36,860 bases of DNA from Akkermansiaceae bacterium (GCA_903875675.1 CAIQXC010000431.1:1-36860), one strand, 5' to 3'; shown: positions 14,518-23,266, numbered from the stretch's first letter. The notes: generated by a model from the sequence alone, not told the origin. Numbers and translations are program-made.

Positions 14518-16203
14518 ATGGCATCTGAATCCGACATCCTCATTGCAATCAAGACCACGGCAGACACCGTCGGAGCCGAAGAGGCGGTGAGCGCCATCAA
14601 GAAGGTGGAAGCCGCCGAGGAGGAGCTGTCCCTCCAGGAGCAGCGCAAGAAGCGGCTCGCCGCAGGCGGAATCTCCAGCCTGGCGACGGCCCCTCCAGAC
14701 GAAGCCGCTGCAGCCGAACGGGCCGCGAAACGGGTCGCAAACCGGCTGACCATCGAAAAGGCAGTGGCAGAAGCGCAGGCCAACCGAATCGCCAGCGCAC
14801 AGGTGGCCGCCCGCGAACAGGCCGCAGCAGATTTGGCGTCCGTGCTTGCCGCACGCGAGAAGCTGGCCCTCGAAGAAAAGAATACGGCCGCGGTGCTCAA
14901 GCGCGCAGTCATGCGTGCGGTGCTGCCAGAGTCCCGCCTTAACGAGGCCGGCCGAATGGTAGCCAAAAACAGCGCGGCGATCGGCATGCTGGGAAATATG
15001 GCCAAGAGCTTCGTCACCGGACCATGGGCCATTTTGGTAGCTGCCATGGTAGCCGGTGGCGTGGTGATCAATAAAATTGGGCAGCAGTTCGACAAGCTCA
15101 AGGAGGTGATGCCAAAGGCAGAACTCGGAGCGGTGGCAGAGACATTCATCCATCCGTGGGAAACTGCCAAAAACATGGTCGTAGCCGCCGTCAAGGGCAT
15201 CGGATCCGTGCTCGATAAAGTTTTCCTGGATGGCTCCTACGCCCGAACGAAACAGGGTGTGGCCGAGGCGGTATCCTCGGCTAAAAATGCGGAGAATGCG
15301 AAGGCCAGATACGAGGCCATGGCGGCAGCGTACACGCAAATGGAACATGCCGCATTGGCCTTGCTGGAAGCCACTGGAAAGGCGGAAAGCAGCTACATGC
15401 GGCAGGCGCTGGAGGATGCCGGCAAGCTGGCGAAGGCTCAGGGCGAGTTGGACGCCTCGCGTGCCAAACGAGCGGGGGCGGATACCGGTACCCTGGCCGT
15501 GGATGCCGTGAAGCGGACGGTGGACGAGGACCGGAATGCGGAGAAAATCGCCCAAATAGCGGTGGACGATGCCAATACCAAGCTGCTCAACCTCATCACT
15601 GAGAAACAAAAGGATTCCGCCAATCTGAATAAGCTGCTAGATCAACAAAAGGAATACATAGACAGCAACAAAAAAATTCCCGAAAAGCTGCTCGATGCAA
15701 TCACGAAAACGCGTGACGCGGTGAGTGAAAAGGCAATTCAGATTGTGGAAGCGCAGAATCAATCTGACATCTCGGCGAGTAAGCTGGCAACCCTTATCCA
15801 AGAACATGACATCCAACTGACCCAATCGGCGGAAGAAGCGGTGGATACCGTGGCCACCGAAACGGGCGGCAAGGTGACCGCCATGGTGCAGGACGCTATC
15901 GGCGTGATCCAGAAGGTAGCCGACGACAACGGCGGAAAACTGACAGGTACCGCCAAAGGCGCGATGGATAAACTCACGGCCATCTTCCAAGACAATATCC
16001 CAGACGAGCAGCAGGTGGATGCGATCAACCAAGCCATGAAGGCATTCCGAGGCAGCCAGGATGCGGCCAACGCCGGTGTGGTGACCAACTTCGACGGCAT
16101 GCTAAAAAACATGTCAGGAATGTTGGACGAAATCAGCCGCCATCGAAGCGAGATCAGCGCGATGCAATCCGCCATTCAACAACTGGCAATCCGCAACCGA
16201 TAA
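14518..16203 (+). CDS. Tape measure-like protein
   Basis: This 561-residue protein is almost wholly helical. A first coiled-coil region rich in Ala/Glu/Lys/Arg (about 15-140) is followed by a hydrophobic segment (about 149-186, containing GPWAILVAAMVAGGVV) and further long Ala/Lys/Asp/Gln helices to the end. Tape measure proteins fill the tail tube, fix its length, and deliver membrane-active segments on infection. At roughly 0.15 nm per residue, a tail near 84 nm would be expected. It is short for the class, which fits a small siphovirus tail. It lies between tube and hub, as expected. Confidence 0.65.
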   Translation: MASESDILIAIKTTADTVGAEEAVSAIKKVEAAEEELSLQEQRKKRLAAGGISSLATAPPDEAAAAERAAKRVANRLTIEKAVAEAQANRIASAQVAAREQAAADLASVLAAREKLALEEKNTAAVLKRAVMRAVLPESRLNEAGRMVAKNSAAIGMLGNMAKSFVTGPWAILVAAMVAGGVVINKIGQQFDKLKEVMPKAELGAVAETFIHPWETAKNMVVAAVKGIGSVLDKVFLDGSYARTKQGVAEAVSSAKNAENAKARYEAMAAAYTQMEHAALALLEATGKAESSYMRQALEDAGKLAKAQGELDASRAKRAGADTGTLAVDAVKRTVDEDRNAEKIAQIAVDDANTKLLNLITEKQKDSANLNKLLDQQKEYIDSNKKIPEKLLDAITKTRDAVSEKAIQIVEAQNQSDISASKLATLIQEHDIQLTQSAEEAVDTVATETGGKVTAMVQDAIGVIQKVADDNGGKLTGTAKGAMDKLTAIFQDNIPDEQQVDAINQAMKAFRGSQDAANAGVVTNFDGMLKNMSGMLDEISRHRSEISAMQSAIQQLAIRNR

Positions 16204-16212
16204 GTTATTATT

Positions 16213-17925
16213 ATGGCCTGGTTCCTCAAAGGAGACGCTTCAGAACCCCTCGACGCCACCTTGCGGAGTTTCGAGGATCTAAATATTTCGAATGTCTCTT
16301 TGAAATTTGGATCGCTTGCGGAGGATACTTTGACATGGAGCGTCGAGGCCGCCGACGCCACCGGCTCCGGAACGATCCTCCCACGCATGGGGCAGATCGT
16401 CGAATTGTGGTGGGACTCGGCACGCAAGTTCCACGGGCATGTGACTGGCATAAAGGCCGGAATGAAGCAATTCCAAATCACATCCAGCGGCCCATGGTGG
16501 TGGATGGACCGCGTAAACTTGACGTCCAGCGTCCTGCCATACGTCGGGGCAGACGGGGTGAGCGCTGGACAGACGCCGGCGACTCGGCCGGTTTACGTTT
16601 TCAAAGCCGATCCAACGACCAACCCGACAGCGCTCCTCAATAAGTACATCGAAGGGCTGCTGGTGCGAGCGATCGCCAATGGCGTGCCGATGACGGCCGG
16701 AAGTGTGGCGACGATGTATCCCATGATTCAGATGACCCTCTCTGAGCAAACCTGCGCCAGCGCTCTGGCTACGCTGATGGAAGGGTGCCCTGATTCGGTG
16801 GCGTGGTTCGACTACACGGGATCTGGATTGCCAGTGTTCAATATCACCCGCCGGGGAGTCATGTCTCCGGTGACCTATACCATCGCGACGGACTGCGTGG
16901 AGATCGGAGATATTACGCCACGGATGGATCTGGAAGTGGCCCGCAATGAGCTGCACTACGTGACACGCAATGCGACGACGGGCAAACCGGCGTGGGCCTC
17001 ACAGGTGAGCGGTACGGACCCAGGGGGAAAGTTGCAGATCGTCACGGTGTCTGGCCCGGAGATTGTAGATTTTCTTCCTCGGAATGATTTCGAGAGCTAC
17101 GCGCTGAAAACCATGTCGCTCAACACGGTATTCGCGGGAGGGTTCCAGCGCATGGATCCATCCATCCAAAGCATCTTCGATACCTATGGCAACGCGAGGG
17201 ATACGTTGTATCCAGCGGGTCTTCCCATCACGAGCTTCTTTACGGGAGGATCCCCGCCCAAAGAAAAGTGGCATCAATTTCCGCAGTACTCGTGCAAGAC
17301 CGCAGCAGGGGTGGCACTGCTCCCCGGCAGCTATCACTTGATCCTTACCGCATCTCCGCCGAGCTGGCTCACCGACCAGGGATTAGAAGTCACTCTGAGC
17401 CAATGGTTCGTAATGGTCGAGGCACCGGCAAATCAGGGATATTCGCCGTGTTTCGGTGCTTGGAGGCAGGGCTCGACCGACGTGGGGGTGGATACTTGCT
17501 CGGTCGAAACTCCCTGGACGATAAACTGGGCTGTGCGGGAGGCTAAGCTTACCGGATGGGTGCTCCCCAATGCACTGGGCCATACCACGCTGACGACTGT
17601 GTACAAGCCATGGGAATACACCTTTCTCACGCCACCGACGGGATTGGCAGCGGAGTTGGTGGCGGCGCAGAACTGGGTGCCATGGGAGGGACCCATCACG
17701 ATCGTCAGCGACGAATGCTCGGGCGATAACCTCTTGCCCCACAAATTCAATCTGGCCAATGCGCTCGCGGCCTGCTCGACGATGGACGCTCTGGCTAAGA
17801 ACATCAGCCATGATCTCATGCGCGGACGCACGACCATAGATCTGGGGTGCCCAGCAAGGATCGATTTTGGCACGCTGGTTTCCCGAGTAAGGACCGATCC
17901 GAAAGACAATATCGTTTACCTATGA
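16213..17925 (+). CDS. Tail hub / tip protein
   Basis: In this 570-residue protein the first third reads like a phage hub (gpD/gp44-type) domain: a strand-rich start with S-L-K-F-G and D-T-L-T-W-S-V, then an RMGQIVELWWDSARKFHGHV segment, KAGMKQFQITSSGPWWWMDRV, and later a helix region before P-V-T-Y-T-I-A-T-D. The C-terminal two thirds are Trp/Pro/Gly-rich beta structure, perhaps a receptor- or host-surface-contacting part. It closes the tail tube and anchors the fibre encoded downstream. The stop overlaps the next start (ATGA at 17922-17925). Confidence 0.55.
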   Translation: MAWFLKGDASEPLDATLRSFEDLNISNVSLKFGSLAEDTLTWSVEAADATGSGTILPRMGQIVELWWDSARKFHGHVTGIKAGMKQFQITSSGPWWWMDRVNLTSSVLPYVGADGVSAGQTPATRPVYVFKADPTTNPTALLNKYIEGLLVRAIANGVPMTAGSVATMYPMIQMTLSEQTCASALATLMEGCPDSVAWFDYTGSGLPVFNITRRGVMSPVTYTIATDCVEIGDITPRMDLEVARNELHYVTRNATTGKPAWASQVSGTDPGGKLQIVTVSGPEIVDFLPRNDFESYALKTMSLNTVFAGGFQRMDPSIQSIFDTYGNARDTLYPAGLPITSFFTGGSPPKEKWHQFPQYSCKTAAGVALLPGSYHLILTASPPSWLTDQGLEVTLSQWFVMVEAPANQGYSPCFGAWRQGSTDVGVDTCSVETPWTINWAVREAKLTGWVLPNALGHTTLTTVYKPWEYTFLTPPTGLAAELVAAQNWVPWEGPITIVSDECSGDNLLPHKFNLANALAACSTMDALAKNISHDLMRGRTTIDLGCPARIDFGTLVSRVRTDPKDNIVYL

Positions 17926-18557
17926 ATTATCAATTTGAAGCTGTCTGGATGACTACGCAAGCCAGCGGAACACCGCATGCAGAAGCGTTGCAAGAGGCCA
18001 ATCCTGGACTGGTGATGCATGTCTGCCAATCTCCCCAGGGCGAGGGTGAGGCACGTAAGACGATGTGGCGCAATTGTGACCGAAATATCCGCGAGTGGTG
18101 GGCCAGTAACCGAGATACGGTAAAGTCAGATAGCGTGCTGTTCCTCGAATATGACGTTTTTTGCAATGTGGACTTGCGTCGGCATATTGCGCCGCTGTCC
18201 AAGGAATGCGGAATCGCCGCAGCAAAGATTATTTCCGGGCTGACTGAAATCCGTAATTTCTGGCCCTTTTCCGATATCCCGCTCCTCCCTCGCGGCATGC
18301 AGGCGCTCGCCTGTGCCACCGAGCCTTTGGCTGTGCTGTTGATCTCCCGATCGGCGCTCGATGCCGTCCTGAATCCGTTGCATGACGCGGTTTTCGCCGC
18401 CGACATTTTTTGCGAAACCCGCCTGCCAACGGTGATCCGGTTCGAGGGCTTCGGTGTCGCCTCAATGGATCTCCCGCAAGTGGTTTGCACGCATCAAACT
18501 CCAACTTACCCCGGCATTTGGCATCCGGTGAAAATCCTAGTTTCCGAACGATCATGA
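17922..18557 (+). CDS. Possible GT-A-type glycosyltransferase-like protein in the tail module
   Basis: The ATG at 17922 overlaps the hub stop and gives 211 residues. Features that recall nucleotide-sugar transferases are an early R-K-T-M-W-R-N-C-D-R-N-I-R-E-W-W stretch (about residues 45-60), the hydrophobic strand VLFLEYDVFCNVDL with acidic residues where a DxD-like motif would be, a late ADIFCETRLPT segment, and PGIWHPVK at the end. No signal peptide or membrane segment is seen. It is coupled on both sides (ATGA at 18554-18557), so it is made together with hub and fibre. It could modify a tail protein or the host surface. The family is not firmly recognised and a structural role is possible. 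Confidence 0.35.
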   Translation: MNYQFEAVWMTTQASGTPHAEALQEANPGLVMHVCQSPQGEGEARKTMWRNCDRNIREWWASNRDTVKSDSVLFLEYDVFCNVDLRRHIAPLSKECGIAAAKIISGLTEIRNFWPFSDIPLLPRGMQALACATEPLAVLLISRSALDAVLNPLHDAVFAADIFCETRLPTVIRFEGFGVASMDLPQVVCTHQTPTYPGIWHPVKILVSERS

Positions 18558-20638
18558 TTCCAGGATTCCAAGCATTTTCCGATAGTAACGGTAACCTTTG
18601 GATTGCCGACGGCTGGGTCTCGCAACTCCGAAGCGGAATCAGATTGGCGGCGGGCAGCGGACAGGCATTTCCGCCGCTTCTCATCGCGCAGGAAGGCTCT
18701 CGCTTTGTAGCGGCTGCTCCGGCACACGGCGGAACTTTCGTCGGAGGGAGCGGGCGAAACCTGGTGACTACCGGCCTGACTCCAACGGTTTCGGGGCCGA
18801 CGGTGCCTGTGGGGATTTGGCAGCCGCAGAGACCGAATGTTTGGACGCTTGGAATCTTCACTCTCACTAAAACTGGCAGCTCCACGGCCAACATTTCGGA
18901 CGGGACAAACACGGTGGCCAGCCAAACCAGCGGAAGCGCCCCAGTCGGATCGTTTACGAGCACATCGTACGGGCAAACCACGTACAACGGAGGCGGCGCT
19001 TTCACCATCACCTCGGTCGCAGAGCAAGGCGCTCCTGGGACGATTCCGGGTTGCGTTTGCACGGTCTCCGCAGGGACCGCTCAGGCGGGAAATTACCCGC
19101 CTTCAAGCGCCATTGCCTCGGCGTCGGCGAGCGATGCGAGTTGGACCGTTTTGGTAAATGCGGATGGCACGGCGGACCTGTCGCATTCCGGGACCATTGT
19201 GGCGTCGCGGGCAGCTGGTTCTCCATGTGAAATGGCTGGCGTTTACGAAGCCAATTCGACGGGCATGGCGACCTTCAATTCTGGACTTCCATGGCGGGCA
19301 TTTTTCCAAGTGGTTCCGGCGGTAGTTCGGGCCGGATTTGCGTATATAACTTTAACCGAGACTGCAGGAGTTTTGAGCGCGGTTTCCGGGCCTGATTTCT
19401 CCACCGCGTTACCGGCGGATTCAAGCACGGTTTTTCACGTTCCGGTTGCACAATCAGACGGCCTAGGAGGGCTGCTGCAGATCCATACGGGTCTGCTGAT
19501 TTGGCAGTCACAAATTAGCACTGCTGCCGCTGGATCGCTGGCGGGGAACACGCTAAACTCGACGGTCATTTATTCATCGTTGACTACGCTAGGAACGGTC
19601 ACATCTGGTACTTGGAACGCCGGTGTTATATCCGGAGCCTATGGCGGAACGGGTGTCAATAACGGGCTACACACCATCACCCTCAATAACTCAAACTTCG
19701 CTGTATCAGGCACAGCATCCGCGATAATTCTAGCCAGTTCTGGGGCTGGCACGGTGACCTATACGATGCCGACGACTAGTGCGACGATTGCCCGTACCGA
19801 TGCGGGCCAGACGTTTGCCGGATCCCAGACCTTTTCCGGGAAAGTAGCCGGTACCGGGCAGGGAACTACGGCGGCGCTGGGAACCACTGACTTTACCACC
19901 CGCAGCCTGGCAGCGGCAGAGTGGCTTTTTAATCTAAACTCTCATCGGTTGGTAACTCCTGCTGCATCCTCTGTTGGATGGTGCAGTGTGACTGGCGGTG
20001 GGTCGATTTATACTGGTTTTTCCAATGTTTCTATTTCGATTCCTGCATTGGCAGTTGCCAGCTCGTGCTCTTCCACGCTGATTTACTCTAATATGGAAAC
20101 GATGGCCGCGTGGACGGGGCAATGCCCGCTCATCACCATGGACATGGCCTTTGCTTTTCAGGCCTACATAGCCATAGGTAGCGGTAGCAATTGCCGCCTC
20201 AGGCTGATGATGGGGGGGCCGTTGCCGCAGAGTGCGCAGTATTACGCTAATGCCGATCCGCTAACCACTCGGGGGTTTGGAGCTGAGTTTTACTGGTCAA
20301 CGACCAACTCACGCACTGAGGTCAGATTGTTTTGTCACAACGGGACGACCATAAGCTATACCACGGGGGTTCCGTACACGTCATCGGGGTACACCAGCAA
20401 CGGCATCATCTTGGCCAAAACAGGCACCAACCTTTCGCTCTATTGGTCGAGCGCACCAGGCAGCAGACCGACCCTGCTGTCGAGCATGACTATCGATAAT
20501 ACAGCGGGAGTTCGATACTCCTATTACTGCGTCACGGCGGTCGTTGTTGGCAGCTCCGCCGCCGCTGTACCGGCGGGTGGGGGGATTGAATTCAATTTTC
20601 TGAACGAAGTGCGCTACCTCCAAGACTCAGGTCTATGA
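18554..20638 (+). CDS. Tail fibre / receptor-binding protein
   Basis: This 694-residue protein is rich in Gly, Ser, Thr and Ala with almost no Lys. It contains the fibre-type repeat SSLTTLGTVTSGTWNAGVI followed by G-A-Y-G-G-T-G (about residues 341-367). A little further on is TTSATIARTDAGQTFAGSQ, both hallmarks of phage fibre shafts with trimeric beta structure. The C-terminal 190 residues (after about 500) contain several Cys and Trp and look like a globular tip domain. It should recognise the host surface. Its start overlaps the previous stop. It is the last clear gene of the prophage. Confidence 0.8.
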   Translation: MIPGFQAFSDSNGNLWIADGWVSQLRSGIRLAAGSGQAFPPLLIAQEGSRFVAAAPAHGGTFVGGSGRNLVTTGLTPTVSGPTVPVGIWQPQRPNVWTLGIFTLTKTGSSTANISDGTNTVASQTSGSAPVGSFTSTSYGQTTYNGGGAFTITSVAEQGAPGTIPGCVCTVSAGTAQAGNYPPSSAIASASASDASWTVLVNADGTADLSHSGTIVASRAAGSPCEMAGVYEANSTGMATFNSGLPWRAFFQVVPAVVRAGFAYITLTETAGVLSAVSGPDFSTALPADSSTVFHVPVAQSDGLGGLLQIHTGLLIWQSQISTAAAGSLAGNTLNSTVIYSSLTTLGTVTSGTWNAGVISGAYGGTGVNNGLHTITLNNSNFAVSGTASAIILASSGAGTVTYTMPTTSATIARTDAGQTFAGSQTFSGKVAGTGQGTTAALGTTDFTTRSLAAAEWLFNLNSHRLVTPAASSVGWCSVTGGGSIYTGFSNVSISIPALAVASSCSSTLIYSNMETMAAWTGQCPLITMDMAFAFQAYIAIGSGSNCRLRLMMGGPLPQSAQYYANADPLTTRGFGAEFYWSTTNSRTEVRLFCHNGTTISYTTGVPYTSSGYTSNGIILAKTGTNLSLYWSSAPGSRPTLLSSMTIDNTAGVRYSYYCVTAVVVGSSAAAVPAGGGIEFNFLNEVRYLQDSGL

Positions 20639-20700
20639 TCATGAACCTTCTACCGAGTCATCCCGCTACCTCCTCCATCGGATTCGATTCCCATACCAGT

Positions 20701-20717
20701 CCCCGGCAGTGCCGGGG
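20701..20717. repeat. Small hairpin after the tail fibre gene
   Basis: CCCCGGC, loop AGT, GCCGGGG. It lies 63 bases after the last phage stop. No T-run follows on either strand, so an intrinsic terminator is possible but weak. Confidence 0.4.
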
Positions 20718-20822
20718 CTCCCTAGTTGCAATGCCCCTGCACCGGCTATGCCGATTCGCTGCACCGCTCAAATTCCGCGTTTTCTTCATTTTCTCATCCA
20801 ACTCAGGGATGGCAGGAGCGAG

Positions 20823-20873
20823 TTTTTCTCGTTTCGGTGTCCTTTTTTCTCATTTCCGCTGTCTCTTACATCA
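20823..20873. other. Probable prophage right end with transposase-binding repeats
   Basis: TTTTTCTCGTTTCGG (20823-20837) and TTTTTCTCATTTCCG (20844-20858) agree at 13 of 15 positions and are offset by 21 bp. A weaker partial copy, TTTTCTCATCC, is at 20789-20799. On the other strand they read C(G/C)GAAA(C/T)GAGAAAAA, close in style to the CGAAAA-type MuA sites at the right end of Mu. The outer copy ends 12-15 bases before a CA (20869-20870 or 20872-20873), which would be the phage terminus. The 182 bases between the fibre gene and these repeats hold no gene I can support. Confidence 0.55.
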
Positions 20874-21235
20874 AATTCCGCCCCCACATGCACCAGGTGC
20901 CAGCCTTGCTCCAACACCGCGTGTCGGGCCGCCGCACTGCCATCCACATAAGCCACCATGCCTTGAAACTCCTTCCCCCGATGCTCCGGCATCCAGTGGA
21001 AAAGACGGTCCATTTTCCCCTTCATCTGCTCGATGGCCGCCAGGTCAAGGCGGCTCTTGACCTCCACAATCATCCCCTTGTTAGTCTTGCCATTGCTTTA
21101 AGCCAACACATCGTATTCCTGCTCCTCTCCGCCTTTGACCACTGAAAACCGGGGCGGGACCGCCTCCATGCCAAAATCCGTCCGCAAGATGCGCTCAATG
21201 GGGGAAAACGCCAGTCCTTCCGCGAAACTACCGGA
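20871..21235 (-). pseudogene. Remnant of a PD-(D/E)XK nuclease-like gene, cut by the prophage
   Basis: Reading the minus strand from 21235, one frame encodes ERILRTDFGMEAVPPRF, then EEQEYDVLA, an in-frame TAA (21100-21098), and continues with TNKGMIVEVKSRLDLAAI and FQGMVAYVDGS to the prophage end. Y-D-V-L followed by V-E-V-K is the acidic and E-x-K part of a PD-(D/E)XK core, as in the many restriction-like proteins of unknown function (DUF3782-type). There is no start codon, a TGA precedes the frame, and the frame ends in phage DNA. The rest may lie beyond the prophage left end. From 21239 to 21371 I see no gene. Confidence 0.6.
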
Positions 21236-21371
21236 TCAAGTTCGGAGGTGCGGGCGGTGCCACAGTGCGAACGCATCTCGGACTAGCCATGTTGAAGATG
21301 GTATTTCTCGTTTCCTGCGGCAGACATGCCTGCATCACTTTCATCTTATCCGTTGGCAGCCGTACCGATGT

Positions 21372-23216
21372 CTAGCCCAGTGCCTTTTCCATCAGCGTGT
21401 TCATCCGGCTGACCGTGTCGCGGGCGTCTTCCAAGAGGCCTGCGGCGATCAGCGCGCTGTCGAACAACTGATGGGCGACGAGTCCTGCCAATTCTGGATT
21501 GCTGTCTTTGGCGGTGGCCAATTTGCGCAGCAACGGGTGGCGCGGATTGATCTCGAGCTCGACTTTCACCTCGTCCTTGTAGTTTTCATCCATCGCCCGC
21601 ATCATCTGGCGCATTTGCGGGCTGAGGCCGTCGGCGGGCACCAGCGCGATGACCGGGCTATCGACCAAGCGTTTGCCACTGGCCACGGAGGTGACCCGAT
21701 CGCCGAGTTGCGCCTTGAGAAACTCACAGAGGGCGGTGGTCTGGGCCGCATCAAGCGAGTCCCCTGTGGCTTCTTGGGACTCCATGTCCACCCCGGCATG
21801 GCGAATAGACACCAGTTTTTTGCCATCAAATTCGCGCAGCGCGTCCACCACATACTCGTCCACCATTTCGGTGAAAAAGATCACCTCGATGCCACGCGCC
21901 TTGAACGCCTCCAGATAGGGACTGTTCTCGAGGCTGTCCCGATTTGCGCCAACCAAATAGAAAATCTCGTTCTGGCCATCCTTGGCCCGCGTCAGGTAAT
22001 CGGCAAAGCCACACAGCTCACCGGCGGAGGCCATGGATGATTCGAAGCGCAAGAGCTTGGCCAGGGCGTCGCGGTTGGCGTAATCGGTGGCGACGCCTTC
22101 CTTGAAAAACCGGTCGAACTTGCGATAGAACGCGCGGTATTTCTCTGGGTCGGCCTCGGCCTCTTTTTCAAACATTTTGATCACCCGTTTGCTCAGCACG
22201 CTGTTGAGTTTGCGGACTAGAGCGCTGTCCTGCATGGTTTCGCGCGAAATGTTCAAGGGCAGGTCGGCACTATCCACCACCCCCTTCACGAAACGCAGCC
22301 ACTCCGGCAGCAGGCCCTTGGGATCCTCGTCGATGAGCACCTTGCGGCAATACAGCGCCACCCCGCCGCCCACCTTGCCAAAGCCCATGCGCTCAGGATT
22401 TTCGCTCGGCGCAAACAACAGCGCATTAATTGAGAGCGGCGCGTCGGCACTGAAATGCAGCCGATAGGCCGGCTCGTCAAACGCCTTCCCGGCAAATTGA
22501 TAGAATGCCTTGTACTCGTCCTCGGATATCTCCGTCTTGTTCTTCAACCACAGCGCCTCCACCTCGTTGATCCGCTTGCCATTGAGGAAAATCGGGAATC
22601 CAACAAAGTTGCTGTAGGTCTCGATGAGCCTCTTGACCCGCGCCTCGCCGGCATACTCGGCTTGATCTTCCTTCAAGTGCAACACCACCTTGACCCCGCG
22701 CGTCTGGCCAGGCGCTTCCTCAATCGTGTAGCCGCTGCCCCCGTCGCTGGTCCACACCAACTCGTCGCCATCCGCCCGCCAACTGCGCGTGAATACCTCC
22801 ACCTTGTCGGCCACCATGAATGCCGAGTAAAACCCGACCCCAAATTGGCCGATCAGCTTGTTCGGTGCCCCGCCGCTGGCCTTGACCGCGTCCAAAAACG
22901 CCTTGGTTCCCGAGTGGGCGATGGTGCCGAGGCTCTTCGCCAGTTCCTCGCGGGTCATGCCGATGCCATGATCGGCAAGGGTCAGCGTGCGGGCCGTCTC
23001 ATCAGTCGTTAGATGAATCTCCATCGCCAACCCGGGCTCGTGCACGTGCTTTTCGGTTGCCTCCACGTGCCGCAACCGCTCCATCGAATCGGAGGCATTG
23101 GAAATTAATTCTCGCAGGAAAATCTCCTTGTCCGTGTACAACGAGTGAACAACCAAGTCCAATAGTTGGCGGATCTCGGCTTGAAACGGCTGCTGTTCTT
23201 TGATTGCGTCGGTCAT
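21372..23216 (-). CDS. htpG: Chaperone HtpG (bacterial Hsp90)
   Basis: The 614 residues cover the full family length. The N-terminal GHKL ATPase shows ELISNASDSMERLR (ATP-binding Asn and the DnaK/Hsp90-type Asp nearby), DHGIGMT (motif D-x-G-x-G with His in place of the usual Thr/Asn), GTIAHSGTKAFL, and GQFGVGFYSAFMVAD (lid). The middle domain follows with PLNISRETMQ and the catalytic-loop region. The dimerisation domain ends in MNTLMEKALG. HtpG is a cytosolic ATP-dependent chaperone acting late in folding, with DnaK. It is a monocistronic gene transcribed away from the fermentation cluster, with a good sigma-70-type promoter at 23267-23295 and no Shine-Dalgarno sequence. Confidence 0.95.
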   Translation of the reverse strand: MTDAIKEQQPFQAEIRQLLDLVVHSLYTDKEIFLRELISNASDSMERLRHVEATEKHVHEPGLAMEIHLTTDETARTLTLADHGIGMTREELAKSLGTIAHSGTKAFLDAVKASGGAPNKLIGQFGVGFYSAFMVADKVEVFTRSWRADGDELVWTSDGGSGYTIEEAPGQTRGVKVVLHLKEDQAEYAGEARVKRLIETYSNFVGFPIFLNGKRINEVEALWLKNKTEISEDEYKAFYQFAGKAFDEPAYRLHFSADAPLSINALLFAPSENPERMGFGKVGGGVALYCRKVLIDEDPKGLLPEWLRFVKGVVDSADLPLNISRETMQDSALVRKLNSVLSKRVIKMFEKEAEADPEKYRAFYRKFDRFFKEGVATDYANRDALAKLLRFESSMASAGELCGFADYLTRAKDGQNEIFYLVGANRDSLENSPYLEAFKARGIEVIFFTEMVDEYVVDALREFDGKKLVSIRHAGVDMESQEATGDSLDAAQTTALCEFLKAQLGDRVTSVASGKRLVDSPVIALVPADGLSPQMRQMMRAMDENYKDEVKVELEINPRHPLLRKLATAKDSNPELAGLVAHQLFDSALIAAGLLEDARDTVSRMNTLMEKALG

Positions 23217-23266
23217 GGTCTAATCGTAATTGCTGGGGTTGCGTCCGCTGTCGCGGAACGGGCACC

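Larger units (their letters stand above)
1..20870 (+). mobile_element. Mu-type transposable prophage, late (lysis, head, tail) half
   Basis: A continuous run of same-strand, tightly packed or ATGA-overlapping genes follows the Mu late order: lysis genes, gp25/gp26/gp27-like small proteins, large terminase, DUF935 portal, I-type protease/scaffold, capsid, DUF1320 connector. The tail module that follows (tube, tape measure, hub, fibre) has no sheath gene, so a siphovirus-like tail is inferred. The left end, transposase and repressor are outside the window. The right end is placed at the CA at 20869-20870 (alternative 20872-20873) because paired direct repeats precede it and a broken host-type gene starts directly after it. 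The boundary is an inference and has not been tested against an empty site. Confidence 0.8.

Noticed and set aside
14287-15609. A 440-codon minus-strand frame opposite the tape measure gene
   Set aside because: It arises from the Ala/Lys-rich coding strand; its Gly/His/Cys-rich product looks unlike a real protein.
20670-20717. GGATTCGATTCC near the phage end as a tRNA T-arm or tRNA-type attachment site
   Set aside because: The loop and stem do not fit a T-arm, no acceptor or anticodon arms are found, and Mu-type phages do not need a tRNA target.
20859-20875. CTGTCTCTTA resembling the start of the Tn5 mosaic end
   Set aside because: Only the first ten bases agree before the sequence diverges, and no IS50-type gene is present; chance similarity is enough.
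20635-21060. A + strand frame starting inside the tail fibre stop (ATGA), 141 codons
   Set aside because: The overlap is tempting, but the product has no domain, is Pro/Ser/His-rich, and runs across the presumed prophage end into the antisense of the PD-(D/E)XK remnant.
21135-22040. A 301-codon + strand frame opposite htpG
   Set aside because: It is the antisense shadow of a well-conserved gene in high-G+C DNA; its product has no recognisable family.
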